DNA of 13,279 bases from Coemansia sp. RSA 922 (Eukaryota; Kickxellomycota; Kickxellomycetes; Kickxellales; Kickxellaceae): contig JANBQS010000702.1 in the NCBI GenBank assembly GCA_027577415.1, forward strand, positions 1-13,279. The letters run 5' to 3'. Each line of letters begins with the position of its first letter. The stretch's first letter is position 1. The notes under the pieces are model-generated. The model was not told where the DNA came from. It made no database searches and saw nothing but the letters and a program-made list of their open reading frames with translations. Of the stretch, positions 1-6,222 are shown one piece after another. Made by a program: the position numbers and the translations under genes.

Positions 1-522
1 CCCAGTCGCGCCTCGCCCATGCCGCACGACGCTACGCTTGCCGCTGCGCTAAGCCCGGGGCTCAGGGAGCGCGCCGGCATGTCTCACGGGCGCACCCAGT
101 CCATCAGCTCTGTCTCGTCGACGGACAGCCGCCACCCACGGCGCGGAAGTGGCGCCGACGTGTCCTCAGCGCTCAGCCCCAATGGCGCCGGCTCGTCTGA
201 CCATGGGCCGACTGCTGGTGCGCACTCGTCGACAAAGATCCTCAGCGCCCAGATCACGTCGCTCAGGGCGCAGCTACAGTCGGCGCTCCGCCAGAAAAAC
301 GAGTACTCAACCAGCCTGGTGGAAATGTCGCTGGAGCTGGACAAGCTGCGCTCGGGCTCGGCTCAGCACACGGACCTTGCTTCTGAGCTGCAAGAGCTGC
401 AGCGCAGGCATGAGACGGCGCTCGAGATGCTGGGCGAGAAGACCGAGCAAGTCGCCGAGCTGCAAGCTGACATTGTCGAGATCAAGAGCGCATACAGACA
501 GCAGTTGCAGTCCCTTTTGTAA
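1..522 (+). CDS. TMF1: TMF1/Sgm1-like golgin, C-terminal part (5' end outside the window)
   Basis: The frame is open from base 1 to a TAA at 520-522, giving the last 173 residues of a longer protein. The first ~80 residues are Ser/Pro/Arg-rich and look disordered. The last ~95 residues form a heptad-rich coiled coil. The end of the coiled coil matches what I know of the conserved C-terminal domain of TMF1 (TATA element modulatory factor) and yeast Sgm1. A stretch with LGEKTEQVAELQADIVEIK is followed by a short basic/aromatic segment and then the stop. In that family this region binds Rab6/Ypt6-type GTPases, and the protein tethers retrograde vesicles at the Golgi. The start codon and most of the coiled coil lie to the left, so total length is unknown. 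Another golgin is possible, but the last 45 residues favour TMF1. Confidence 0.75.
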   Translation, partial: PSRASPMPHDATLAAALSPGLRERAGMSHGRTQSISSVSSTDSRHPRRGSGADVSSALSPNGAGSSDHGPTAGAHSSTKILSAQITSLRAQLQSALRQKNEYSTSLVEMSLELDKLRSGSAQHTDLASELQELQRRHETALEMLGEKTEQVAELQADIVEIKSAYRQQLQSLL

Positions 523-895
523 CTTTCTTGTGTCGCTCGGCCATTCGCTAGCGAGTACCCGAGCGAGGAGCTAGCTCTTTTTTCTTTTTTTTTTTTGCGA
601 TGTTGACTTTCAGCCAATGACAAAGCTACACCATTTTCCTTGCCAACCTTGGCTCACACGACACTCACAGATTCGCGCCCCGGCCGACTCCTTTTGGACG
701 AGAGCTCACACGTGGGTGGACAAGTCACAAAGTGACTACTTACTGCTTTCCCTGAGTTCCCTCCTTCAACAAGGTGTGCAGCAAAGCTCCAATTCTCTTT
801 CATTTCCGCCTACACCTCCAAATAACTAATATTCCTACTTTTTTTTTCTCTCCCCCTCGTTACTATCCAGTTTGTCAGCAGAAGAAGAAGAAAGA
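523..895. other. Intergenic: golgin 3' UTR and YHM2 promoter/5' UTR
   Basis: This 373-bp gap has no convincing gene. It holds a GCTAGC/GCTAGC inverted repeat (547-552 with 570-575) that runs into a T-rich tract (578-596). A second pyrimidine-rich tract (about 838-860) lies just before the YHM2 start. An AG at 869-870 (sequence TACTATCCAG) could be the acceptor of a 5' UTR intron, but I found no clear donor. Short ORFs across it have no recognisable content. Confidence 0.5.
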
Positions 896-2018
896 ATGTC
901 TAAAGCTTTGGAAACTGTGCCTGTCGCCACAACTCCTCAGATAACTCACCCAGAGATACAGAAGAAGCCCCTCTCATGGAGCAATATTGCTCTTGGTGCT
1001 GCTATCCAGACCTTTGAGGTGTCGACGCTGGGCCAACCCTTTGAAGTCGTCAAGACTCACATGGCAGGTAAGTTCCTTCCTACGTATATACTTTGACTAT
1101 ACTCTCTTATTGCTACTAAAAAAAACCCCTCCTTGTTTGTGTAGCTAACCGGGCTGACAGTATCGCCACGTCGCTCAAGAAGACATACGCTCGCGGCGGC
1201 ATCTCTGGCTTTTACCAGGGGTTGATACCAGTAAGTTTCATGATGCGAATTTTCCTTCTTTGGTTCCGAGCTTCTGGCTCTGAATATGTAACTTAAAAAC
1301 GCTGTACTACTTGATGTGTATTTAGTGGGCGTGGATCGAGGCCTCGACAAAGGGCGGAGTGCTACTGTTCACCTCGTCAGAAATCGACTACAGGGCGCGT
1401 GTTGCCGGGTTCTCGTCTAGCTGGTCGGGCCTGTTTGGCGGTGTGGCTGGCGGCGTAGCACAGGCGTACACAACCATGGGCTTTTGCACATTCATGAAGA
1501 CCGTGGAGGTGACTCGGCACAAAGCCGCTGGAGCCAGCGTCTCGACCTGGCGTATTGCCTATGACGTGTTCCAGCGCGAGGGCATCCGCGGCCTCAACCG
1601 CGGCGTATCAGCCGTGGCCCTGCGCCAGATGACGAACTGGGGCTCGCGCTTTGGTATTTCGCGTGTCACCGAGTCTATTTTCCGCGGCAAGGACACAAAT
1701 CGCAAGCTCACAAACATGGAGCGCCTGGCCTCGTCGGCTATCGGTGGCGCCCTGGCTTGCTGGAACCAGCCGCTGGAGGTCATCCGCGTCGAAATGCAGT
1801 CACAGACAAAGGTTGCTGACCGCCCTGAGAACTTGAACCTCTTTTCTACTGCCCGCTATATCTACCAGAAGAACGGCCTCATGGGCTTTTACCGCGGCGT
1901 TACTCCCCGCGTTGGCCTTAGTGTCTACCTCACCGTCTGCATGGTCTTTGGCGGTGACAGTATCAAGGCCTACTTTAACGAAAAGCCTAAGCAGAGCGGT
2001 GTCTCTACCCACGCCTAG
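896..2018 (+). CDS. YHM2: Mitochondrial citrate/2-oxoglutarate carrier Yhm2, three exons
   Basis: The exons are 896-1067, 1145-1230 and 1326-2018, joined across GTAAGT...TAG introns of 77 and 95 nt. They give 316 aa. Splicing restores an unbroken family sequence at both junctions: HMA|ANRADS and [15 protein letters not shown]. The protein is a mitochondrial carrier. Repeat 1 has QPFEVVK (residues 47-53). Repeat 2 has the atypical GFCTFMK (138-144), which is characteristic of Yhm2. Repeat 3 has QPLEVIR (234-240). The order and spacing match yeast Yhm2, an inner-membrane antiporter that exports citrate in exchange for cytosolic 2-oxoglutarate and so supports cytosolic NADPH. Yeast YHM2 was also found as a suppressor of mtDNA loss in abf2 mutants. 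I chose ATG 896 because it is the first ATG in frame and gives the usual short N-terminus. I see no defects. Confidence 0.95.
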
Positions 2019-2209
2019 TCTACTATACTGCTTTGGACGACAACATTTGTGAAGAAAAAAAAAAATTTTCTTGCTGGATCAAGTATCCGAATACTCCCAC
2101 CCCCACACACAACAGAGTGAGAAAATATCGCATACTGAAATTTTGTTTTCTTCCTCTACTCAATTCGTTTTTCCAAAAACTCGTCGAATCGAACAACCTT
2201 CTAGCCAAA
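2019..2209. promoter_or_regulatory. YHM2 3' UTR and RPS13 promoter/5' UTR
   Basis: This is a 191-bp spacer between two co-oriented genes. It contains an A9-T4 run (about 2057-2070), a C/A-rich CCCACCCCCACACACAAC segment near 2096-2113, and T-rich DNA leading to the RPS13 start. The frame upstream of the RPS13 ATG is open here by chance but has no family similarity. I did not find a clear TATA box. Confidence 0.45.
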
Positions 2210-3017
2210 ATGGGTCGCATGTACACTTCCGGAAAGGGCATTAGCAAGTCCGCCATCCCCTACCGCCGCACTCCCGCCTCGTGGGTCAAGGCCACGCCTG
2301 AGGACGTCTGCGACCAGATCTGCAAGCTCGCCCGCAAGGGTATGGCTCCCTCGCAGATTGGTGTTATCCTGCGTGACTCGCAGGGTGTCCCCCTGGTCAG
2401 CTCCATCACCGGCACCAAGGTCGTGCGTATTCTGCGCGCCAACGGTCTGGCTCCCGAGATCCCCGAGGACCTGTACTCCTTGATCAAGAAGGCTGTGTCT
2501 GTCCGCAAGCACCTCGAGCGTAACCGCAAGGACCACGACGCCAAGTACCGCCTCATTCTCATCGAGTCGCGTATCCGTCGTCTGGCCCGCTACTACAAGA
2601 CCAGCGGCCAGCTCCCTCCTACCTGGGACTAGTAAGTATCCGCTCTATTAACTCGCTTGCCTTGTTGGACATTGTTACAGGTTTGGCAAACGGGCTGGGA
2701 AAAAGTGTGTGCCTTTTCCAGCCCTCTCCACTTCAACAGGCGCAATGATGTCTGCACTATTTTACTAGTGCAGAGTCTTGTGCCTGGAGAGCGCCGTTGG
2801 CACAGCTTAGAGCAAGAGATTGTTTTTCTCTTTTGCTTGCTCTGAGCTGTGTCAGTGGTGTGCGTTGCCTTGCTTGGCGATAGTCGTCAGATGCACTTTT
2901 GTCACTAACTACATATCTACCCCTTGAAACTGTGTCCCGCTTCTTTGCGTGCCTGTTTTTTTTTTTCTACTTCCATATTGTAGCAATGCCAACACTGCCT
3001 CTGCCCTGGTTGCCTAA
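2210..3017 (+). CDS. RPS13: 40S ribosomal protein S13 (uS15), two exons
   Basis: Exon 1 (2210-2631) encodes [10 protein letters not shown] through PPTWD. The sequence is almost colinear with eukaryotic RPS13/uS15, a small-subunit protein that contacts 18S rRNA. Read without splicing, codon 141 is TAG. That TAG is the last two exon bases (TA) plus the G of a GTAAGT donor at 2632. Joining TA to the C at 2984, after an acceptor TAG at 2981-2983, makes TAC and then [11 protein letters not shown] and TAA at 3015-3017. This reproduces the conserved ASALVA ending and the family length of exactly 151 aa. The intron is 352 nt, with a CACTAAC branch-like site (2903-2909) and a pyrimidine-rich tract (about 2955-2969). 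A nearer acceptor at 2680 would end the protein at residue 140. Identification is very secure; the second exon is inferred from the family C-terminus. Confidence 0.95.
2632..2983 (+). other. RPS13 terminal intron with several strong hairpins
   Basis: The intron is long for this locus (352 nt against 77, 95 and 148 nt elsewhere). It contains consecutive stable inverted repeats. One runs 2692-2724 (GGGCTGG, AAAA and TTTTCCAGCCC: 11 pairs with one bulged G). Another pairs 2752-2759 with 2766-2773 (CTGCACTA/TAGTGCAG, 6-nt loop). A third is TGTGCC/GGCACA near 2780-2806. A fourth is AGAGCAAG/CTTGCTCT near 2809-2843. RPS13 introns in vertebrates host a U14 snoRNA, and human S13 is reported to repress splicing of its own intron. 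I could not find a convincing C/D or H/ACA box set here, so an autoregulatory RNA structure is as likely as a snoRNA. The hairpins are seen; their role is inferred. Confidence 0.5.
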
Positions 3018-3146
3018 TCGCACATTGTGGCATGCTGTGCAATATCCAAGTGAGGTGTATATCAAGAACTACGGACCATATGTCTACAAGTGGTCTGCCC
3101 TTTTCTGTCTTTTTCTATACTACTTGCTTGTTTGCAATTATTGGCG

Positions 3147-3152
3147 AATAAA
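3147..3152 (+). terminator. Likely RPS13 poly(A) signal (AATAAA)
   Basis: A canonical AATAAA lies 130 bp after the RPS13 stop. The inverted poly(A) signal of the convergent minus-strand gene follows immediately after it. Confidence 0.5.
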
Positions 3153-3177
3153 TTCTGCTGTTTTCAAGAAAATTACC

Positions 3178-3187
3178 TTTATTTATT
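3178..3187 (-). terminator. Poly(A) signal of array gene 1 (AATAAATAAA on minus)
   Basis: The plus strand reads TTTATTTATT, about 110 nt beyond the stop of array gene 1. The equivalent TTTATT is kept in units 2 and 3. Confidence 0.5.
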
Positions 3188-3296
3188 GTGAAAAATATGG
3201 AGAATAAATGATACTTCTAGTACTACTTCTACTATTACCTTGCGAGTGACGTTTAGTGGTTGGAGGTCCATTAATAGTCGTCAAATATATCATCGT

Positions 3297-3578
3297 CTAA
3301 GATTTATCTGTGGTGATATGGCAGGTGATTGTCTTGGTGGCGAATTCATTGACATTAAATCCCTTCTCTTTAATAACCTTTTCAATCGTTTGACCCATGT
3401 TGTTCAGGTCTACTACGTGTCTGTTTTCATCCCGTCCGCCAATTATTATATAGACTTCAACTACATCACCCTTCACGAAATTTACGATCTGTTCAACCGT
3501 TATACCTGACAACTGGCATGCTCCTAAAGTCGACATAACACCATCGATACTCGCACAAATAAAAAATGCCGATTCCAT
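3297..3578 (-). CDS. Array gene 1: small unrecognised protein (93 aa), tail frameshifted
   Basis: I do not recognise this protein. It starts at the ATG of MESAFF; the codon two upstream is TTG, so no earlier ATG is available. It resembles array gene 2 over its whole length, with about 56 of 90 residues identical by eye. The blocks LSGITVE, IGGR, ENR, VDLNNMGQTI and EKGF are conserved. There is no signal peptide or membrane segment, and the pattern suggests a small mixed alpha/beta protein. It ends ITTDKS. The acidic Asp/Ser tail of gene 2 is present as DNA (a frame ending DDDIFDDY then TAA at the equivalent stop), but a 10-bp deletion has put it out of frame. It could be a functional shortened paralog or an early pseudogene. 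The promoter and poly(A) signal are intact. Confidence 0.6.
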   Translation of the reverse strand: MESAFFICASIDGVMSTLGACQLSGITVEQIVNFVKGDVVEVYIIIGGRDENRHVVDLNNMGQTIEKVIKEKGFNVNEFATKTITCHITTDKS

Positions 3579-3724
3579 TATCAAAGACTTGATTACTAAA
3601 ATGTTGATATCTAGCTTAGTGCTCGGCTATTGTGTAGCAAATGTCTTGGATGCGAAAAACAAGGTGTAGTGGAATATGTGGTTGTGATGAGAGGAAGAAA
3701 AGAGGCCAGCGTGGAGCGGCACCC

Positions 3725-3732
3725 TTTAAATA
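3725..3732 (-). promoter_or_regulatory. TATA-like box of array gene 1 (TATTTAAA on minus)
   Basis: TATTTAAA lies 147 bp upstream of the array gene 1 ATG. It is kept at exactly the same distance in unit 2 and is present in unit 3. Conservation in the otherwise diverged third unit supports a core promoter role. Confidence 0.55.
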
Positions 3733-3904
3733 CCAATTTCTTGAGAAGGAAGGCCATGCTTGAGCTCCCTCAGCCTTTCCCGCTGAGCGATGACCTAGGC
3801 TCTGTAAAGTCCCAACAAGTCATGCTTGGAGGTGCAAATACCTTTATACTAAGCATACTACGTTGTAATGATGTACTTCAATTACACAATAATGTGCGCA
3901 TAAA

Positions 3905-4119
3905 GATATAAAGCTGGGTGAAATTTTTGTGTTTGCCAGAATAGTGATGTAACACTCTTTATTTACTGTGTGCACATCATGTTGTGAAGTCTGACGGGCG
4001 AATCACTTTGTGGTAAGAAAGAGAACAAAGTAGGGGGATAGGTCGTTCCTCCCACTACGTACAGCTTTTGTTGCTTTCCTGGAATGCTAGGCGCACTTCC
4101 CCCATGGCGACACATAGTT
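3905..4119. repeat. Near-identical upstream block, copy 1 (pair at 5121-5335)
   Basis: These 215 bp match 5121-5335 with a single mismatch that I could find (G at 3996, A at 5212). The block lies 330-540 bp upstream of the array gene start. It contains an ACTTTGT/ACAAAGT inverted repeat (4005-4011 with 4025-4031) and a TGTGCACA palindrome. No credible ORF is seen on either strand. It may be an upstream activating region, an unannotated transcript, or a recently converted tract. Confidence 0.8.
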
Positions 4120-4208
4120 CTCTTTTCTAGGCCTCTATTGTCTTTCTATTGTTGAATTCTGTTAAGCGCCCAGTGAGCTCAGAGCCTAGGTCCTCCGACC
4201 AGCCTACT

Positions 4209-4340
4209 GATGGTGATGATTGAGTCGTTGTATTGGAGCCCTGTATGGGCACGAACTGAGGTCGCTGACGCTAAAACCTGTCTAGCGCCTTAACGTGGCT
4301 AATAAATAAATAAAATTTACGTGCTTCCGCCACAACTACT
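4209..4340. repeat. 132-bp segment in unit 1 only, flanked by CTACT direct repeats
   Basis: Unit 2 goes straight from CCTACT (5419-5424) to TAGGGATACC. Unit 1 has 132 extra bases between CCTACT (4203-4208) and TAGGAATACC (4341 on), and these bases end in CACAACTACT. CTACT at 4204-4208 and 4336-4340 therefore looks like a 5-bp target-site duplication. The segment has a (TAAA)n-like run at about 4301-4315 but no terminal inverted repeats and no clear Pol III A/B boxes. It may be a short non-autonomous insertion. A deletion in unit 2 between CTACT microhomologies would look the same. Confidence 0.5.
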
Positions 4341-4384
4341 TAGGAATACCACTAAGGTGGCTCGCTCATTATGTAATGTATATG

Positions 4385-4390
4385 TTTATT
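4385..4390 (-). terminator. Poly(A) signal of array gene 2 (AATAAA on minus)
   Basis: TTTATT on the plus strand lies 84 bp beyond the stop of array gene 2, in the position kept in all three units. Confidence 0.5.
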
Positions 4391-4473
4391 GTGAAAACTA
4401 TGAAGTTGAAATGCTACGTCTAGTACTACTTCTACTATTACCTTGCGAGTAACATTTATTGGTCAGAGGTCCA

Positions 4474-4794
4474 TTAATAGTCACTATATGAATCCTCGTC
4501 TGAAGATAGACTAGATCCACCTTCGGTGATATAGCAGGCAATTGTATTGCTGGCGAATGTATTGTCATCAAATCCCTTCTCGTCAATAACCGCTTTAATC
4601 GTTTGGCCCATGTTGTTCAGGTCAACATCGTATCTGTTTTCATTCCGTCCGCCAATTAGTAGATAGGCTTTAACTACATTACTCTTCACGAGCTTGACAA
4701 TCTTCTCAACTGTTATACCCGACAATTTGCATGTTCCAAAAGTGCCTAGCGCATCACCATTGATACTAATACGAATGTCAAAAGTTGATTCCAT
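4474..4794 (-). CDS. Array gene 2: small unrecognised protein (106 aa) with acidic tail
   Basis: I do not recognise this family. The start is the ATG of MESTFD at 4794-4792; the in-frame codon two upstream is TTG. The protein shares SINGD near residue 10, LSGITVE, IGGR and VDLNNMGQTI with its neighbours. It ends with a Ser/Asp-rich tail, SSLSSDEDSYSDY, which could be a phosphorylation site or a charged docking tail. I see no signal peptide, membrane segment or Cys pattern, so it is probably intracellular. This is the intact two-lobe version against which gene 1 (tail lost) and gene 3 (longer, diverged) can be compared. The conserved promoter, TATA-like box and poly(A) signal support a real gene. 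An orphan or lineage-specific family is most likely. Confidence 0.65.
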   Translation of the reverse strand: MESTFDIRISINGDALGTFGTCKLSGITVEKIVKLVKSNVVKAYLLIGGRNENRYDVDLNNMGQTIKAVIDEKGFDDNTFASNTIACYITEGGSSLSSDEDSYSDY

Positions 4795-4940
4795 TATCAA
4801 AGACTTGTTTACTCAAATGTTGATATCTAGCTTAGTGCTCGGCTATTGTGTAGCAAATGTCTTGGATGCGAAAAAGAAGGTGTAGTGGAATCTGTGGTTG
4901 TGATGAGAGGAAGAAAAGAGGCCAGCGTGGAGTGGCACCC

Positions 4941-4948
4941 TTTAAATA
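4941..4948 (-). promoter_or_regulatory. TATA-like box of array gene 2 (TATTTAAA on minus)
   Basis: It lies 147 bp upstream of the array gene 2 ATG, the same spacing as in unit 1. Confidence 0.55.
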
Positions 4949-5120
4949 CCAATTGCTTGAGAAGGAAGGCCATGCTTGAGCTCCCTCAGCCTTTCCCGCT
5001 GAGCGATGACCTAGGCTCTGCAAAGTCCCAGCAAGGCATGCTTGGAGGTGCAAATACCTTTATACTAAGCGTACTACGTTGTAATGTCGTACTTCAATTA
5101 CACAATAATGTGCGCATGAA

Positions 5121-5335
5121 GATATAAAGCTGGGTGAAATTTTTGTGTTTGCCAGAATAGTGATGTAACACTCTTTATTTACTGTGTGCACATCATGTTG
5201 TGAAGTCTGACAGGCGAATCACTTTGTGGTAAGAAAGAGAACAAAGTAGGGGGATAGGTCGTTCCTCCCACTACGTACAGCTTTTGTTGCTTTCCTGGAA
5301 TGCTAGGCGCACTTCCCCCATGGCGACACATAGTT
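5121..5335. repeat. Near-identical upstream block, copy 2 (pair at 3905-4119)
   Basis: This is the second copy of the 215-bp block. It differs from copy 1 at one base that I could find. It sits at the same distance upstream of array gene 2 as copy 1 does of gene 1. Confidence 0.8.
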
Positions 5336-5468
5336 TTCCTTTCTTGGCCACTATTGTCTTTCTATTGTTGTATTCAGTCAAGCGCTCAGTGACCTCAGTG
5401 CCAAGGACCACCGACCTGCCTACTTAGGGATACCACTAATGTGGCTCGCTCGTTGTGTAATGTATATG

Positions 5469-5474
5469 TTTATT
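5469..5474 (-). terminator. Poly(A) signal of array gene 3 (AATAAA on minus)
   Basis: TTTATT on the plus strand lies 133 bp beyond the stop of array gene 3, and is conserved with units 1 and 2. Confidence 0.45.
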
Positions 5475-5606
5475 GAGAAAGCTATGGAGTTGAAATGCTA
5501 CGTCTAGTACTACTTCTACAATTTTCATGAGCTGTTGGTTCTGCTCATACGAGGTTCCAATCCAACGACTCCATTGTCCTCAAGTGAGTGTGCTACCTGG
5601 CTAATA

Positions 5607-6029
5607 CTAGTTGGTAGGGCGGTCCCTAAAAATAATATATGATACCTCCTTGCCCATATATGAATAATCACTGTCTTTAATAATTATATCTTCAACCGGC
5701 CTGAAATGGTTTTCACATGGTGTATCATAAGCTTCCAAGACCAGGCAGTATATTTCGTTGCTCATTAGTTCACTGATATCTTTGATCGCGTCTCCGATAA
5801 CGGATTCCCTGATAACGCTGTCAAATGTCTCATGATACTCCTGAAAGCATATCTTTCGAAGATGGGCACCTAGTTTACCAAAAGAAACGAATGCTGCCTT
5901 AGAACTATTGTCTATGTCTTTGGCAATATCAATGATAGTGGTGCTTAGTTGGCCAGACTTCACAAAGAATGGCTGGTCTCCATTAATACTTAGGTAAAAA
6001 TCGAATTCTGATTCCATCGTCAATGGCAT
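5607..6029 (-). CDS. Array gene 3: diverged paralog of the array family (140 aa)
   Basis: I do not recognise this protein beyond its relation to the two neighbours. Shared points are the MES start, SINGD at about residues 14-18, SGQLS (SGITVE region), KAAFVSFGK against KAYLLIGGR, and NEIYC against NTIAC. It is 34 residues longer than gene 2. The extension has acidic and aromatic residues (KDSDYSYMG) that align loosely with the acidic tail of gene 2. The first ATG is at 6029 and would add MPLT. The ATG that aligns with the paralogs is at 6017, and either start is possible. No signal peptide or membrane span is visible. Tandem context, strand, and conserved promoter and poly(A) signals support a third, older member of the family. 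Confidence 0.6.
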   Translation of the reverse strand: MPLTMESEFDFYLSINGDQPFFVKSGQLSTTIIDIAKDIDNSSKAAFVSFGKLGAHLRKICFQEYHETFDSVIRESVIGDAIKDISELMSNEIYCLVLEAYDTPCENHFRPVEDIIIKDSDYSYMGKEVSYIIFRDRPTN

Positions 6030-6157
6030 GTTTACTCAAATGTTGGTATCAGACGTAGTTCTTGGCGATTGTGTAGCGACTGCCTTGGAGCTGAATAGCG
6101 AGAAAGCGTAGTAGGTATTGAAAGTGATATGTGAAACTTTGGCGAGAAGAAGAGAAG

Positions 6158-6160
<3 letters not shown>

Positions 6161-6190
<30 letters not shown>
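6161..6190. repeat. (AG)15 microsatellite in the promoter of array gene 3
   Basis: Fifteen uninterrupted AG units lie in a longer purine-rich tract (about 6142-6195). The tract sits between the TATA-like box and the start codon. Units 1 and 2 have only GAGGAAGAAAAGAGG there. The tract accounts for most of the extra ~50 bp between box and start in unit 3. Confidence 0.9.
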
Positions 6191-6195
<5 letters not shown>

Positions 6196-6215
6196 CCAGC
6201 GCCCAATAGCCTCTT

Positions 6216-6222
6216 TTTAAAT
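6216..6222 (-). promoter_or_regulatory. TATA-like box of array gene 3
   Basis: TTTAAAT, flanked by AGGCCAGCG as in units 1 and 2, lies 199 bp before the family-aligned ATG. The spacing is lengthened by the AG tract. Confidence 0.45.

Larger units (their letters stand above)
3178..4384. repeat. Tandem duplication unit 1
   Basis: This is the first of three direct repeats. It runs from the TTTATT poly(A) signal region through the minus-strand gene at 3297-3578 and its upstream DNA. The offset to unit 2 is 1216 bp in the upstream part and 1203 bp at the left end. The 13-bp difference is explained by a 10-bp deletion plus one missing codon in the unit 1 gene. Unit 1 also carries a 132-bp segment (4209-4340) that is absent from unit 2. 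Confidence 0.9.
4385..5468. repeat. Tandem duplication unit 2
   Basis: This is the second direct repeat, offset 1084 bp from the start of unit 3. It is about 96-99% identical to unit 1 over the ~540 bp upstream of the array gene (about 14 differences by eye). It is clearly less similar within the coding part. Similarity falls to roughly 85% beyond 5336. Confidence 0.9.

Noticed and set aside
547..596. A hairpin plus T-run that looks like a bacterial-type terminator
   Set aside because: The genome is eukaryotic, as spliceosomal introns show. The stem is only 6 bp with a 17-nt loop, and T-runs are common in these intergenic regions.
2033..2209. N-terminal extension of RPS13 upstream of 2210
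   Set aside because: The open frame is low-complexity leader DNA. The MGRM start at 2210 is the invariant RPS13 N-terminus.
2746..2845. A C/D-box snoRNA in the RPS13 intron
   Set aside because: TGATG and CTGA are present about 90 nt apart, but there is no terminal stem next to the boxes. Strong internal hairpins abut both boxes, which is unlike C/D snoRNAs.
2840..2915. An H/ACA snoRNA in the RPS13 intron
   Set aside because: A weak hairpin followed by ACA exists, but it needs several G-U pairs and has no H box in the right place. It also overlaps the likely branch site CACTAAC.
3630..3911. A 93-codon plus-strand ORF in unit 1, repeated at 4846-5127 in unit 2
   Set aside because: It has no ATG start (it opens with TTG). 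It is open in both copies only because the two are nearly identical, and the matching DNA in unit 3 has in-frame stops. It overlaps the promoter and TATA-like box of the array genes.
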